A model generated the notes under the pieces. That model did not search any database, was not told where the DNA came from, and saw only the letters and a list, made by a program, of their open reading frames with translations. Position numbers and translations under genes: made by a program. A DNA stretch of 64,000 nucleotides from TMP-86 sp044226865 (GTDB lineage: Bacteria > Pseudomonadota > Gammaproteobacteria > Steroidobacterales > Steroidobacteraceae), in NCBI GenBank assembly GCA_044226865.1, contig JBGAGE010000004.1, positions 481,335-545,334 of the forward strand, given 5' to 3'. Positions 18,769 to 27,782 of the stretch are shown here, one piece after another. Within the stretch, counting starts at the first letter, position 1. Every line of letters starts with the position of its first letter.

Positions 18769-19556
18769 AGTTGGAGCGGTGGCAGGTAGGGCAGCACGAT
18801 CTCGCGGCGCACGACGCCTGCCATGGCTTCGAGCAGGGGCAGGGCGCGCGCCGCGGGCACCCCGGTGCGCAGTGCATCCAGCGCGCTGTCGCGCAGGCGG
18901 GTGGCTTCGCCCGGGCCGAGCCGCAAGCTCAGCTGCGCAAGCGCGCCGGGTTGTGCGTCGGGCGTGAGCAGCAGCGCCACGCCGACCGCATCCGGCAGGG
19001 GGCGCTTCTCGTGCAGCGGCGATGGATATTGCGTGTCGTAGCTCACCAGCAGCACCGGTTCATGCGCTGCGGCGAGCTGTGTCATCGCATCGAGGAGCCC
19101 GGCGGCAAAGCTGGCATCGTGTGCGCACAATACGTTGCAGGCGCGCATGGCGCCGGTGGCGATGCTCCAATAGCCGGCGGCGGCGTTGTGCACCGAATTG
19201 TGAAAGCGGGTCGGCGACAGTTCGCGCTCCGTGCCGGCGAGCGTCTCGCAGATCTCATGGCAATTCTGGCCATCCGCACCCGAGGAAGTGAACACGCTGA
19301 GCAGGTTCCTGGCGTCGGCCTGCGCCGCCTGCACGGCCTCGAGCCCGACAGCGAGCGCGAGCTTCACCGTGGCGTTGGTGCGGCGCCGTTCCGCCGGAGG
19401 CAGCAGCGCAGGCGTTGGAATCACGGTGCGCGCAGGCTGATAGGCGGCCTCGCCCCGCAATACCTCTGCGCTCGCGCGCCAGTCCGCAAGGCCAGGTCCC
19501 AATACACCGGCGGAGCGGACGAACGCGCCGAGTGCCTGCGGTGCGGCGCCGCTCAA
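18741..19556 (-). CDS. Beta-ketoacyl synthase-like chain-length factor (ApeC-like)
   Basis: 271 residues from a TTG at 19556 that overlaps the ketosynthase stop (TTGA). It resembles the short ketoacyl-synthase-like proteins (Ketoacyl-synt_2) of aryl polyene clusters. NSVHNAAAGYWSIATG lies where true synthases carry the cysteine loop, and no equivalent catalytic cysteine is seen. By analogy it would dimerise with the upstream ketosynthase and set polyene length. The long frame upstream to 20114 is antisense-frame shadow over the ketosynthase and is not coding. Confidence 0.8.
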   Translation of the reverse strand: MSGAAPQALGAFVRSAGVLGPGLADWRASAEVLRGEAAYQPARTVIPTPALLPPAERRRTNATVKLALAVGLEAVQAAQADARNLLSVFTSSGADGQNCHEICETLAGTERELSPTRFHNSVHNAAAGYWSIATGAMRACNVLCAHDASFAAGLLDAMTQLAAAHEPVLLVSYDTQYPSPLHEKRPLPDAVGVALLLTPDAQPGALAQLSLRLGPGEATRLRDSALDALRTGVPAARALPLLEAMAGVVRREIVLPYLPPLQLCLTVTPCA

Positions 19557-20740
19557 TGCCGCCGACCGAAGATCAGGCTGCAATTGGCGCCGCCGAATCC
19601 GAAGGAATTGCTCAATACATGCGTCAGCGGCCGCGCCGCGTTGGCGCGTACGTACTCGAGCTGCAGCTCGGGCTCCAGTTGCGCGACGTTCAGGCCTGCC
19701 GGCGCGAACCCGTCCTGCAGGGCAATCAGGCTGATCACGGCCTCGAGCGCGCCGGCAGCGCCTAGGGTGTGGCCGGTGGAAGCCTTGGTGGAACTGCAGA
19801 AGGTGCCGGGCGCGAACACGGCGTTCACCGCCTTGGTTTCGGCGCGGTCGTTGCCCGGCGTGCCGGTGCCGTGCAGGTTCAGGTAGTCGATGTCGGCCGG
19901 CGCCAGCCCCGCCTCGTGCAGCGCCGCCTGCATGGCGAGGCGTGCACCCAGTCCTTCCGGATGCGGCGATGACATGTGGTGCGCATCGCTGCTCTCGCCC
20001 GTGCCCAGCAGCGCAAGGCCGGTACCGGCGCCGGCCGCCGGCCGCTCGAGCAAAGCGAACGCCGCGGCTTCGCCGATGGAGATGCCGTCGCGCCGCGCAT
20101 CGAACGGCCGGCACGGTTGCGATGAAGTGAGCTGCAGCGAATGAAAACCGTACAGCGTGGTCAGGCAGAGGGAGTCGACGCCGCCCACCAGCGCCGCATC
20201 GATCAGGCCCGCATCCAGCATACGGACCGCTTGTGCGAACACCTTGGCGCTCGAGGCGCAGGCGCAGGACACTGCCGCGGCAGGTCCGGCCAGGCGCAGG
20301 AAGCGACGCACGAAATCGGCGACGGCGAACGAATTGTGGGTCTCGCCGTAATGAAAATCAGCCGGCAGGGCGCCGCTGGCATCGCGGCGCCGATAGGCGA
20401 GTTCGGTCTGCAGGATCCCCGAGGTGCTGGTGCCGAGGAACACGCCGATGCGCCCCGCGCCGTGGCGTTGCACGCAGCGGCCGATGGCGTCGATCAATCC
20501 GTCCTGTTGGAGGCCGAGCAGGGCAAGGCGATTGTTGCGGCAGTCGTAGGGCGCCAGTTCCGCCGGCAGCGTGACCGCATCCACCCCTTCGACTTCACCG
20601 GCGAAGGTGCCGAAGTCGACGGTGTCGAACCGGCAGGGAGCAAGTCCCGAGCGCTGCGCGTGCAAGGCGTCGCGGGTCGCCGCCAGGCCCGCGCCGAGGC
20701 AACTCACCGCCGTGAAATGCGTGACGGCGCAGGGCTTCAT
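19553..20740 (-). CDS. Beta-ketoacyl-ACP synthase (ApeO-like)
   Basis: 395-residue condensing enzyme. Catalytic C161 lies in SCACASS, and the two histidines in LHGTGTPGND (H290) and KASTGHTLGAAG (H324), with K319 just before. The C-terminal NSFGFGGANCSLI is canonical. It would perform the decarboxylative condensations that extend the aryl starter. ATG at 20740 overlaps the methyltransferase stop (ATGA). Only one catalytic ketosynthase is present, whereas the E. coli ape cluster also has ApeR. Confidence 0.9.
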   Translation of the reverse strand: MKPCAVTHFTAVSCLGAGLAATRDALHAQRSGLAPCRFDTVDFGTFAGEVEGVDAVTLPAELAPYDCRNNRLALLGLQQDGLIDAIGRCVQRHGAGRIGVFLGTSTSGILQTELAYRRRDASGALPADFHYGETHNSFAVADFVRRFLRLAGPAAAVSCACASSAKVFAQAVRMLDAGLIDAALVGGVDSLCLTTLYGFHSLQLTSSQPCRPFDARRDGISIGEAAAFALLERPAAGAGTGLALLGTGESSDAHHMSSPHPEGLGARLAMQAALHEAGLAPADIDYLNLHGTGTPGNDRAETKAVNAVFAPGTFCSSTKASTGHTLGAAGALEAVISLIALQDGFAPAGLNVAQLEPELQLEYVRANAARPLTHVLSNSFGFGGANCSLIFGRRH

Positions 20741-21471
20741 GCGGCGCGCGCGATCAGCACGGTGTTGGAGAAGGAGCTTCCCACGCTGCGATCCTGCGCG
20801 CGAGCATCGAAACCGCAGTCCTTGAGCAGCGCCAGCCAGTCCTGCACGCTGCGGCAGAAGAAGGTGGAGCGGCGGCCATCGCGGACCAGGTCGTTGATGT
20901 CGTCGATCCATTGCGCGAGCTTGAAGGAAAAACCGGCGCCGGCATTGGCCACTCGCATCACCAATGAGCCGCCGGCGGGCAGCGCCTCACGGATCTTGTG
21001 CAGCAATCGCTCCTGCTCATCGAAGTCAATGTAGTGAATCACGTCGAGAATCGCCACCGCGCCGGCGCCGCTCATGTCGGCGTGGCGGATGTCGAGGACC
21101 TGGAATTCGCCGCGGTGGCCCAGCGCCGCCTTGGCGCGCCTGATGCTGGCGCTGCGCAGGTCGACGCCGCGATAGCGCCGCAGCGTCGGCGGCGCCGGCC
21201 AGGCGGCGGGCCAGGCGCCTTGATCGTACGCATGCCGTGCAGCATCCAGCCAGGCGGCGAGCAGGCCCTGTCCGCAACCCAGGTCGACCAGGTCATGGCA
21301 GTTGCCGAGGGCGCCGCCCAGCAGGATGTCGGTGAACAGCGGGTCCACCTTCAACTTGAACTCGGCGAAGTGGTAAGCGAAACGACCTGCGGTGCGGTAG
21401 GAGGCGGCTGCCAGCCGGCAGAGCTGCAGGCGCGCCTCGTCCTCGGCGCCGGCCAATTGAATGGCGTTCAT
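20737..21471 (-). CDS. Class I SAM-dependent methyltransferase in the pigment cluster
   Basis: 244 residues. The SAM-binding motif I DLGCGQG is at about 63-69, followed by GVDLRSASIRRAK and an acidic AVAILDVIHYIDF motif. Methylated aryl head groups are common in aryl polyenes, so the likely role is O- or C-methylation of the head group. Both ends overlap neighbours by ATGA. The acceptor cannot be determined from sequence. Confidence 0.8.
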   Translation of the reverse strand: MNAIQLAGAEDEARLQLCRLAAASYRTAGRFAYHFAEFKLKVDPLFTDILLGGALGNCHDLVDLGCGQGLLAAWLDAARHAYDQGAWPAAWPAPPTLRRYRGVDLRSASIRRAKAALGHRGEFQVLDIRHADMSGAGAVAILDVIHYIDFDEQERLLHKIREALPAGGSLVMRVANAGAGFSFKLAQWIDDINDLVRDGRRSTFFCRSVQDWLALLKDCGFDARAQDRSVGSSFSNTVLIARAA

Positions 21472-22268
21472 GCCAATGCTTGCGGCAGCGTCACCGTGCG
21501 CAACTGCGCGCGACGCACCGAATCCATGAGCGCCGGCAGCACCTCGAGGATCAACGGCGTGCCTGCCGGTGAGCGCGCCGCGTTGCCATCGTGCAGCAGC
21601 AGGATGTCGCCGGCGGCAAGATTCCGGCTCAACATCCGCAGCACGCGCGTGCTGCTGCCATTCACCGTGTCGAAGCCGCGGCGGGTCCAGCTCGCCAGCC
21701 GCAAATCGAGCTTGTTCAGGACGTAGTCCAGGAAAGGATTGCGCAGGCCGGCGGGGGCGCGAAAGAATCGGGGTCGCTCACCCGTGGTCCGCTCGATCAA
21801 CTCCTGCGCCGCGCGCACTTCCTCCTCGATGCGGCCCGGTCCCATGAGCGAGAAGTACAGGTGGTGGTGCTGGCTGTGGTTCTCCACCGAATGTCCGCGT
21901 GCGCTGATCTCGCGCACCAGCTGCGGATGGCGCGCCAGCTTCTCACCCACGCAGAAGAACGAGGCCTTGGCGTCGATGCGCTCGAGAAGGTCCAGGACCT
22001 CGGGGGTGACCTCCGGGTCCGGTCCGTCATCGATGGTGAGTGCGATCTCGCCGCGGGCGATTGCCGCCCGCGGCAGGCGGACCCAATTCGGGCCGAGTAC
22101 GCGGCTGCGCGGCAGCAGCCCTGCGCCGGCCAGGAACACGTGGTTGGCTGCCACCGTTCCCAAGGCCCACGGCCATAGTTGCGGCTGCACCGCGGCCAGG
22201 CAGGCGGCGCCGGCATGCAGGAGCGCCGAGGCGGAGAGCGTAGGCGCGGGACGCCACCGCGTGTTCAC
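21468..22268 (-). CDS. Polysaccharide deacetylase (NodB domain) within the pigment cluster
   Basis: 266 residues from a GTG at 22268 overlapping the exporter stop (GTGA). Two N-terminal hydrophobic segments (about 11-30 and 34-53) anchor it in the inner membrane. The NodB domain follows, with TIDDGPDP (D80, D81) and the metal motif H131-S-x-x-H135. Activity would be removal of N- or O-acetyl groups from a glycan. With the glycosyltransferase in the same operon, it may tailor the sugar that carries the polyene. This gene type is not a core member of the aryl polyene clusters I know. Confidence 0.82.
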   Translation of the reverse strand: MNTRWRPAPTLSASALLHAGAACLAAVQPQLWPWALGTVAANHVFLAGAGLLPRSRVLGPNWVRLPRAAIARGEIALTIDDGPDPEVTPEVLDLLERIDAKASFFCVGEKLARHPQLVREISARGHSVENHSQHHHLYFSLMGPGRIEEEVRAAQELIERTTGERPRFFRAPAGLRNPFLDYVLNKLDLRLASWTRRGFDTVNGSSTRVLRMLSRNLAAGDILLLHDGNAARSPAGTPLILEVLPALMDSVRRAQLRTVTLPQALA

Positions 22269-24580
22269 GGGCGGTTCCGCGGGCCGCCGGATACGGCGGC
22301 GGACAAAAGCAAGGCCAGCAACGCACCCGGCGCCACCGTGCGTCCCAGTGCGCCCAGCACCGGCACCGTGGACAGTGCCAGCGTGCCGAAGGCGATCACC
22401 GTGGTGGCGTTGGCCAGCAGCAGCGATGCGAGCGCTGCGGGCGAAGTCATGCCGGTGAAAAACAACGCATAATTGGAACCGATCGCCACGATGAGCAACA
22501 TGCCGATCAAATGCAGGATCGTCAACTGCTGGCCCGACAGGGCCAGGCCGGCCGCGACCACGCAGACGGCCACCACGAGCGGCGCCAGCACCCGCGCCAG
22601 CCGCCGCCACGAGCGCAGCGTGGCCGCCAGCAGCAGGCAGATGGCCAGCAATCCTAGGCCGGACAGGCGCATCGCTTCCCTCAGATAAGCGCCATACAGC
22701 GCGTCGGACTCCTGCTTCAGGTCGAGCACGTAGACACCGGCCAGGGGCTTGGCGCCAAACGCCTGGCGCACGCGCGCGAGGTCGAGCCCGCCGGCCGGCG
22801 CATGCAGCGGCAGCAGGGCCTGGAAGCGTTCGCCGCTGCGGTGGGTCAGGGCATCGTAGGCGGCGGCGAAGCTGGTGCCCTGCAGCGAGGCGCGTGTCAG
22901 GAGCGGCGCTGTGCGCGCCGCATCCACCGCCGCCACGAAGGGCTCCAGGCGTCCGGCCGGCAGCGGGCTGCCTTGCAAGGCAGTCCCCAGCCGCTCTCGC
23001 AGCAGCGCTGCCGCCGGCAGGGCTTCGCGGCGCCGCGTCTGCGACGCGATGCTGGGCAGGAAGGCCGCCGGGTTGTCGTAGCCGCCGAGCATGCCCGCAT
23101 CGACCAGCGCATCGAGCACGGCGCCTGCACGTTCGGCGATCTCGAGCGCCGCCTGCTCCGACGCTGCGCTCACCGCCACCAGGGCGCCGGCCTCCGCCGC
23201 GCCCATCTCGGCACGCAGCCGGGCGTCCGTGCGCTGTGCCTCCAGAGGCACCGGGCTCAGTGCCGACAACTCGCGGCTCCACAGGGGTTGCTGGCGCGTG
23301 GCCAGCACGGCCAATGCCGCCACGAGCAGGATGGTGGCGAGGCTCCAGCCCAGCGCGGGCGGCGGCAAACGGCGGGAAAAAGCGGCGCCCAGCGGTGCGA
23401 GGTCGCGCACGGCGAAGCCCGCGGGGAGGAGGCCGGGCACCACGAAGCGGGTGATGAGACCTGCGCTCAGCAGGCCTGCGATGGAATACAGGCCCAATTG
23501 CGACAAACCGGGAAAGGCCGACGGCAGGAGCGAGGCGAAGCCGATCACCGAGGTGAACATGCCGAGGCGGATCGTGGGCCACCAACGCTTCACCCAGTCC
23601 TGCATCCCGGCGCCGGATGCGGATTGCACGAACAGGTAGATGGAATAGTCCACCGCCTCGCCGATGAGCGTCGCGCCGAAGCCCAGCGTGATGCCGTGCA
23701 CCGTGCCGAAGCCCACCGCCACCGCGGCGATGCCGGCCAGTGCGCCGCAGGCCACCGGGACGAGGCCGAGGGCCACGGCGCTGAGCGAGCGGTACACCGC
23801 AAACAACAGCGCGAAGATCAGCAGTGCGCTGCACACCGACAGGCGCTTGGCCGCCGTTTCGATCGCGGCGCGCGCCTGCATGGCGAACACGCCTGGTCCG
23901 CTCACCGTCAAACGCAGGGCCGGCCCGGCGGCCGCCGTGAAAGCCGCGCGGATGGCGCCCACGGCCCGTGCCTGCGCATCGGTGTCCGAGCCCGGCGCCA
24001 CGGTTTGCGCCAGCAGCAGCGCGCGCTCGCCATCGCGTGATACCCACACGCCATCGCGCGAGCGCAACGCCTCGCGTGGCTGCAGCCGATCGACGATGCC
24101 CAGCACTTCGCCGGTGGGATCGCTGGGCAGCAGTTGCTTGAGCAACGCGCCGGCCGGCGATGCCAGCGCGTCCAGGGAATCCTGGATGGCGGCCGACAAT
24201 CCCGCCGCGCTGAACCGCGCCGGATCCACGGCGGTGCTGAGCGCATAGCGATGTTCGAACACGAAACGCCGGTCGGCCTCCGCCTGTGGAGCCTCGCCAT
24301 TGTTCACCATGTCGAAGGCCCCGCCATCACGCAGGGCCTGCGCCAGGCGCCGCGAGGCGTTGGCGCGCGCGGCAGGATCGCCGCCTTCGATCGCCACCAG
24401 CAGCAGGCGCGACACCGGACCGTCGCGCAGCTGATCCACCAGCAAGGCCTGCTCTGGCGTGGAACTGCGCGGCAGGAATGCCGACATGTCGGTGCTGTAG
24501 TGCGCGCGCACCGCGATCAGCGCGGCCGCGCACAGCAGCGCCGCCGCGCACCACGCGCGCCAGCGTGGCAGGCGGTTCAT
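22265..24580 (-). CDS. MMPL/RND-family exporter
   Basis: 771-residue RND-type permease. It has an N-terminal helix (about 10-27), a periplasmic domain, a five-to-six helix block (about 250-400) containing TLIGEAVDYSIYLFV, a second periplasmic domain, and a C-terminal helix block with LIGMLLIVAIGSNYALFF. In aryl polyene and xanthomonadin clusters MMPL proteins are proposed to lift the lipid-linked pigment from the inner membrane and pass it to a LolA-like carrier, which is the adjacent gene here. ATG at 24580 overlaps the LolA-like stop. Confidence 0.87.
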   Translation of the reverse strand: MNRLPRWRAWCAAALLCAAALIAVRAHYSTDMSAFLPRSSTPEQALLVDQLRDGPVSRLLLVAIEGGDPAARANASRRLAQALRDGGAFDMVNNGEAPQAEADRRFVFEHRYALSTAVDPARFSAAGLSAAIQDSLDALASPAGALLKQLLPSDPTGEVLGIVDRLQPREALRSRDGVWVSRDGERALLLAQTVAPGSDTDAQARAVGAIRAAFTAAAGPALRLTVSGPGVFAMQARAAIETAAKRLSVCSALLIFALLFAVYRSLSAVALGLVPVACGALAGIAAVAVGFGTVHGITLGFGATLIGEAVDYSIYLFVQSASGAGMQDWVKRWWPTIRLGMFTSVIGFASLLPSAFPGLSQLGLYSIAGLLSAGLITRFVVPGLLPAGFAVRDLAPLGAAFSRRLPPPALGWSLATILLVAALAVLATRQQPLWSRELSALSPVPLEAQRTDARLRAEMGAAEAGALVAVSAASEQAALEIAERAGAVLDALVDAGMLGGYDNPAAFLPSIASQTRRREALPAAALLRERLGTALQGSPLPAGRLEPFVAAVDAARTAPLLTRASLQGTSFAAAYDALTHRSGERFQALLPLHAPAGGLDLARVRQAFGAKPLAGVYVLDLKQESDALYGAYLREAMRLSGLGLLAICLLLAATLRSWRRLARVLAPLVVAVCVVAAGLALSGQQLTILHLIGMLLIVAIGSNYALFFTGMTSPAALASLLLANATTVIAFGTLALSTVPVLGALGRTVAPGALLALLLSAAVSGGPRNRP

Positions 24581-25200
24581 GCGGGAGGCGGCAGGATCAG
24601 GAGCTCGGAGCGGTCCGCGTCGGATTGCAGGATCTCGACGCGCCGCAATTGCCCGCGCGTGCCGCTGATCTCGATCTTGCGCACGCTGGTTGCGCCGCCG
24701 TCCGCCGCGGCGGCCGTCCCGGTCCTGGAGTCCGCCGGCGCCGCCTTCGGCGTCAGCACCAGGCGCCAATCATCGAGCGTGCCGCTCATCTGCACGTCGA
24801 AGTGCGCCTCCAGCCCGGCACGGTCGCCCGCCAGGGTCGCGCGGATGCAGTCGATGAAGGGCGCCGCCTGCGGAAACTCCGACAAGCGCAGCACATGCTG
24901 GCGGCGCCCGCGCTGCACCGTGAGTACATCGCCGTCCGCGATGAGGCTGGCCGGGCGGGGCTTCAGCGTGCGCTTTTCCAGGTGATCCGGCGGCCGGTAG
25001 ATGAGGATGCCGGAGGATTCCACCGGCTTGTCGAGCACCGCCAGGAATTGCCGCTCGTGGAAGGACACCGTGCCGTGCGGCGCGCGCGCCAGCTCGCTCA
25101 TCAGGACATCCAGGTCATCTGCAGTCGCCGCACCCGCCAGCACCAGCGCCGCCGCGGCGAGCGCCAGGCGCAGGACTTCAGGCAGCGCGCGCGTGCGCAT
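24577..25200 (-). CDS. LolA-like outer-membrane lipoprotein carrier protein
   Basis: 207-residue periplasmic protein with a signal peptide (about 1-27, ending ATA) and a LolA-type half-barrel. Markers are a GTVSFHERQFLAVLDKPVES opening, SGILIYRPPDHLEKRT, and a late KIEISGTRGQLRRVEI strand. In aryl polyene clusters this protein is thought to ferry the product across the periplasm. The start at 25200 lies inside the upstream acyltransferase gene (23-bp overlap). Confidence 0.84.
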   Translation of the reverse strand: MRTRALPEVLRLALAAAALVLAGAATADDLDVLMSELARAPHGTVSFHERQFLAVLDKPVESSGILIYRPPDHLEKRTLKPRPASLIADGDVLTVQRGRRQHVLRLSEFPQAAPFIDCIRATLAGDRAGLEAHFDVQMSGTLDDWRLVLTPKAAPADSRTGTAAAADGGATSVRKIEISGTRGQLRRVEILQSDADRSELLILPPPA

Positions 25201-26095
25201 CGTCCCAGAAGTCGAAGAAGTTGAACCAGTCATAAGGCTCGAGGCGGCAGTATTTTTCCAGCACGGCGGCGTAGCGGTCCACCGCCGCATTGACCGCGGC
25301 ATCGCGATCGGCGCGGCTCACGTTGGAAAAGTCTGCCACAGGTTCGAGCACCAGATGATAGCGATTGCCGCCGCGGTACAACCCGGCCATGAAGATCACC
25401 GGGCGGCGCATGATGGCCGCCGCGCGCATCGGTCCCAACGGAAAGGACGCCGGCGCGCCCAGGAATTGCACGCGGCGCACGGCTTCCTCGCCCAGCGTGC
25501 GGTCGGCGAGCACACCGACGAAGGCGCCCTGGTCCAGCCGCTCGCCGATCCGGATCATGGAATCGATGTGTCCCAGCGGCACGATTTCGGGCCTTGCGGA
25601 AGGATTGATGGCGGAAAGGATGGAATTGATGCGGCGCGCGTTGTCCTCGTACATGGCCATCACCACGGACAGGCCTGCCTGGCGCCTGCCCAAGCTGCGC
25701 AGCACCTCGAAGCTGCCCAGGTGCGCGCCCATCAGGAAGGCGCCGTCACCCGCGTTCAGGCGCTCGCGCAGCAGCGCTTCGCCGTCGATGGAAATCTCGA
25801 ACTCCGCGAAGCGGTCGTTGATCAGGAATACGCGGTCATGGATGACGGTGGCGAAATACAGGACCTGGCGGAAGCGCTCGCGTGCGCTCGGCTCGCGCAG
25901 CAAGGCGCGCCGCAGGTAGCGCCGGGATGCGTGCCGCGCCTGCGGCGCGAAGCAGAAAAAATACAGCGCGATTGCATACAAGAACACACGGCTGAAGCGC
26001 CGCCCGCCGTGCAGGCTGACCAGGCTCATCAGCTTCAACAACCGAATGCTGCCGCGCTCGCGATGCCGCGCCCACTCGGCGCTGGGCGTGTTCAT
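25178..26095 (-). CDS. LpxL/HtrB-like lipid acyltransferase
   Basis: 305 residues of the lysophospholipid/lipid A acyltransferase fold. The HX4E catalytic motif is HLGSFE (H125, E130), followed by LADRTLGEEAVRRVQFLG and FPLGPMRAA. A hydrophobic N-terminal segment (about 37-50) suggests inner-membrane association. In this cluster it would join the polyene acyl chain from ACP to a lipid or sugar carrier. ATG overlaps the dehydratase stop. Confidence 0.85.
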   Translation of the reverse strand: MNTPSAEWARHRERGSIRLLKLMSLVSLHGGRRFSRVFLYAIALYFFCFAPQARHASRRYLRRALLREPSARERFRQVLYFATVIHDRVFLINDRFAEFEISIDGEALLRERLNAGDGAFLMGAHLGSFEVLRSLGRRQAGLSVVMAMYEDNARRINSILSAINPSARPEIVPLGHIDSMIRIGERLDQGAFVGVLADRTLGEEAVRRVQFLGAPASFPLGPMRAAAIMRRPVIFMAGLYRGGNRYHLVLEPVADFSNVSRADRDAAVNAAVDRYAAVLEKYCRLEPYDWFNFFDFWDDAHARAA

Positions 26096-26388
26096 GGCGG
26101 GGACAGCAGTCCGCTGGCAATCAGATCGGTGCCGCGGCGGATGGCGAACTTGACCGCGCCGTTACCGGCGGGCTCATGCTCGACGTGCAGGGCATCGCCG
26201 GGGCGCACCATCATCTGGAATTTGGCGGCGGATACCTGCCAGCGCTGCGGCGGATAAAGGCCGCAGGCCGTGATCGCGGCCACGGCCTCATCCAGCAGCA
26301 CCACGCCCGGCAATATCGGCTGGCCCGGAAAATGCCCGGCGTAGGCCGGATGACCTGGGGAGATGGGCAAGGCGGCGCGGTGCTGCAC
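26092..26388 (-). CDS. Small hotdog-fold dehydratase (ApeI-like)
   Basis: 98 residues beginning with GTG at 26388. The single hotdog domain has the FabA/FabZ-like signature YAGHFPGQPILPGVVLLDE, which holds the catalytic histidine. With the larger hotdog protein further down the operon it gives the two dehydratases typical of aryl polyene synthesis. It starts 9 bp after the ligase stop. Confidence 0.84.
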   Translation of the reverse strand: MQHRAALPISPGHPAYAGHFPGQPILPGVVLLDEAVAAITACGLYPPQRWQVSAAKFQMMVRPGDALHVEHEPAGNGAVKFAIRRGTDLIASGLLSPP

Positions 26389-26397
26389 GGGGCGCGA

Positions 26398-27777
26398 TCA
26401 ATCCGCGGCTGCGTCGCGGCCGGCAAGGCCGCGTGCCAGGCGCAGCAGGGATTCCTGCGGCAGCTTGCCCGTGTCGTTGCGCGGCAGGCTGTCCACCAGC
26501 AGCAGCGGGCGCGGCAGGAACACGGCATCGATGCGCTCACGCAATGCGCGCAGGATATCGGCCGGTTCGCGCCCCGGTGCCACCACCAGCGCGCCCAACC
26601 GGCTGACGCCGTCATGCGCCTTGTCGTCATCGCGCAGGAAGAAGGCGCCATCGAGCACGCCGTCGACGGCGTTCAATTGATGATTGAGGTAGCCGAAGGA
26701 ACTGCGCTTGCCGGCGATGTTGACGAGGTCCGCGCTGCGCCCGTGCAGCACGAAGCGATCATCCGACAGCAGCTCGAGGATGTCGTTGAGCGGCGTGCGC
26801 GCTTCCAGGTGACCGCCGCTCGCGTAGGCCAGCTCGCCTTCGAGCGCCAGGCGCACGCCGGGCCACAATCGCCAGTGGACTTCACGCGAAGGGCGGCGCG
26901 TGGCGATCTGGCCCGTCTCGGTGGAGCCGTAGATTTCGAGCAAGGGCGCCTGGAATTGCGCCTCGGCCTGCTTGGCCAGGCTCTCCGACAGATACGCCGT
27001 GGCGCACACCACGAGGTCCGTGGGCGGCAGCGTCACGCCGGACTGCAGCAGCGCACGCAGATGAATCGGGGTGGTGACCAGCCAGCGGGGATGCGGCGCA
27101 GCCGCCAGCGCTGCACCCACATCGGCCGGATAGAAGGGACGTTCGGCGCAAAACGCCGCGCCGGATTGCAGGGCCAGCAATACGGTGGTCTCGAATCCAT
27201 ACATGTGCTGCGGCGGCACCGTGCCCAGGATCACGGGCAACGCCGACTTGTTCATGCCCAGGCGCACCGCTTCGCCGGCCACGCATGCCATGAGCCGGCC
27301 CCAAGTCTTGGCATGCGGCACCGGCGTGCCGGTGGACCCCGACGTGAATACATAGGCTGCCGTCTGCCCGGCGTCGATCTGCGGAACTTGCCAGGGAGAG
27401 GGCTGCAGCCGCTGATCGGCCGGGTAGAGCAGCCGCGGCAGGGCGATGTCGCAGGACGGATCGTCGGTGAGGCAGAACACGTCGGCGGCGAATTCCTGCA
27501 GCCGGCGGATCACCTCGGGTGTCTGGGTGGACGGCAGCAGGCTGATCCTGCCGTCGAGCAGCGCCGCGCACAGCCCCACCGCAAAATGGTAGCGATCGGC
27601 GCAGACGTTGAGCACATGGCGTCCTGCCGGCATGCGCGCGGCCAGTGCCCTGACATCGCCCAGGAAGCGTCCGGCCGTGACCGGCTTGCCGCGCCGGTAT
27701 GCCACGATCGCCAGCTCGGAGCCGTGGCCGATCAACGGCAGTGAGGCGGGCGATTGCGCGGCGTCCTTGGCTGCCAT
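26398..27777 (-). CDS. AMP-dependent acyl/aryl-ACP ligase (ApeH-like)
   Basis: 459-residue adenylate-forming enzyme. The ATP-binding loop YVFTSGSTGTPVPHAKTW is intact, as are YGSTETGQIATRR, the LHGRSADLVN hinge region and a C-terminal LPRNDTGKL lysine. It would activate the hydroxybenzoate starter made by the chorismatase and load it on the ACP. Length is short for the superfamily but normal for this pigment-cluster subgroup. ATG at 27777, 5 bp after the membrane protein stop. Confidence 0.87.
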   Translation of the reverse strand: MAAKDAAQSPASLPLIGHGSELAIVAYRRGKPVTAGRFLGDVRALAARMPAGRHVLNVCADRYHFAVGLCAALLDGRISLLPSTQTPEVIRRLQEFAADVFCLTDDPSCDIALPRLLYPADQRLQPSPWQVPQIDAGQTAAYVFTSGSTGTPVPHAKTWGRLMACVAGEAVRLGMNKSALPVILGTVPPQHMYGFETTVLLALQSGAAFCAERPFYPADVGAALAAAPHPRWLVTTPIHLRALLQSGVTLPPTDLVVCATAYLSESLAKQAEAQFQAPLLEIYGSTETGQIATRRPSREVHWRLWPGVRLALEGELAYASGGHLEARTPLNDILELLSDDRFVLHGRSADLVNIAGKRSSFGYLNHQLNAVDGVLDGAFFLRDDDKAHDGVSRLGALVVAPGREPADILRALRERIDAVFLPRPLLLVDSLPRNDTGKLPQESLLRLARGLAGRDAAAD

Positions 27778-27782
27778 GGGGT

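Noticed and set aside
21468..24047. 859-codon minus-strand frame joining the deacetylase to upstream sequence
   Set aside because: Only the last 266 codons match a family; the rest is out-of-frame shadow of the MMPL exporter, and the GTG at 22268 is the natural start.
26176..27744. Long plus-strand open frame of 522 codons opposite the ligase gene
   Set aside because: Antisense shadow, rich in His/Arg/Gln, no domain; the ligase on the other strand has all motifs.
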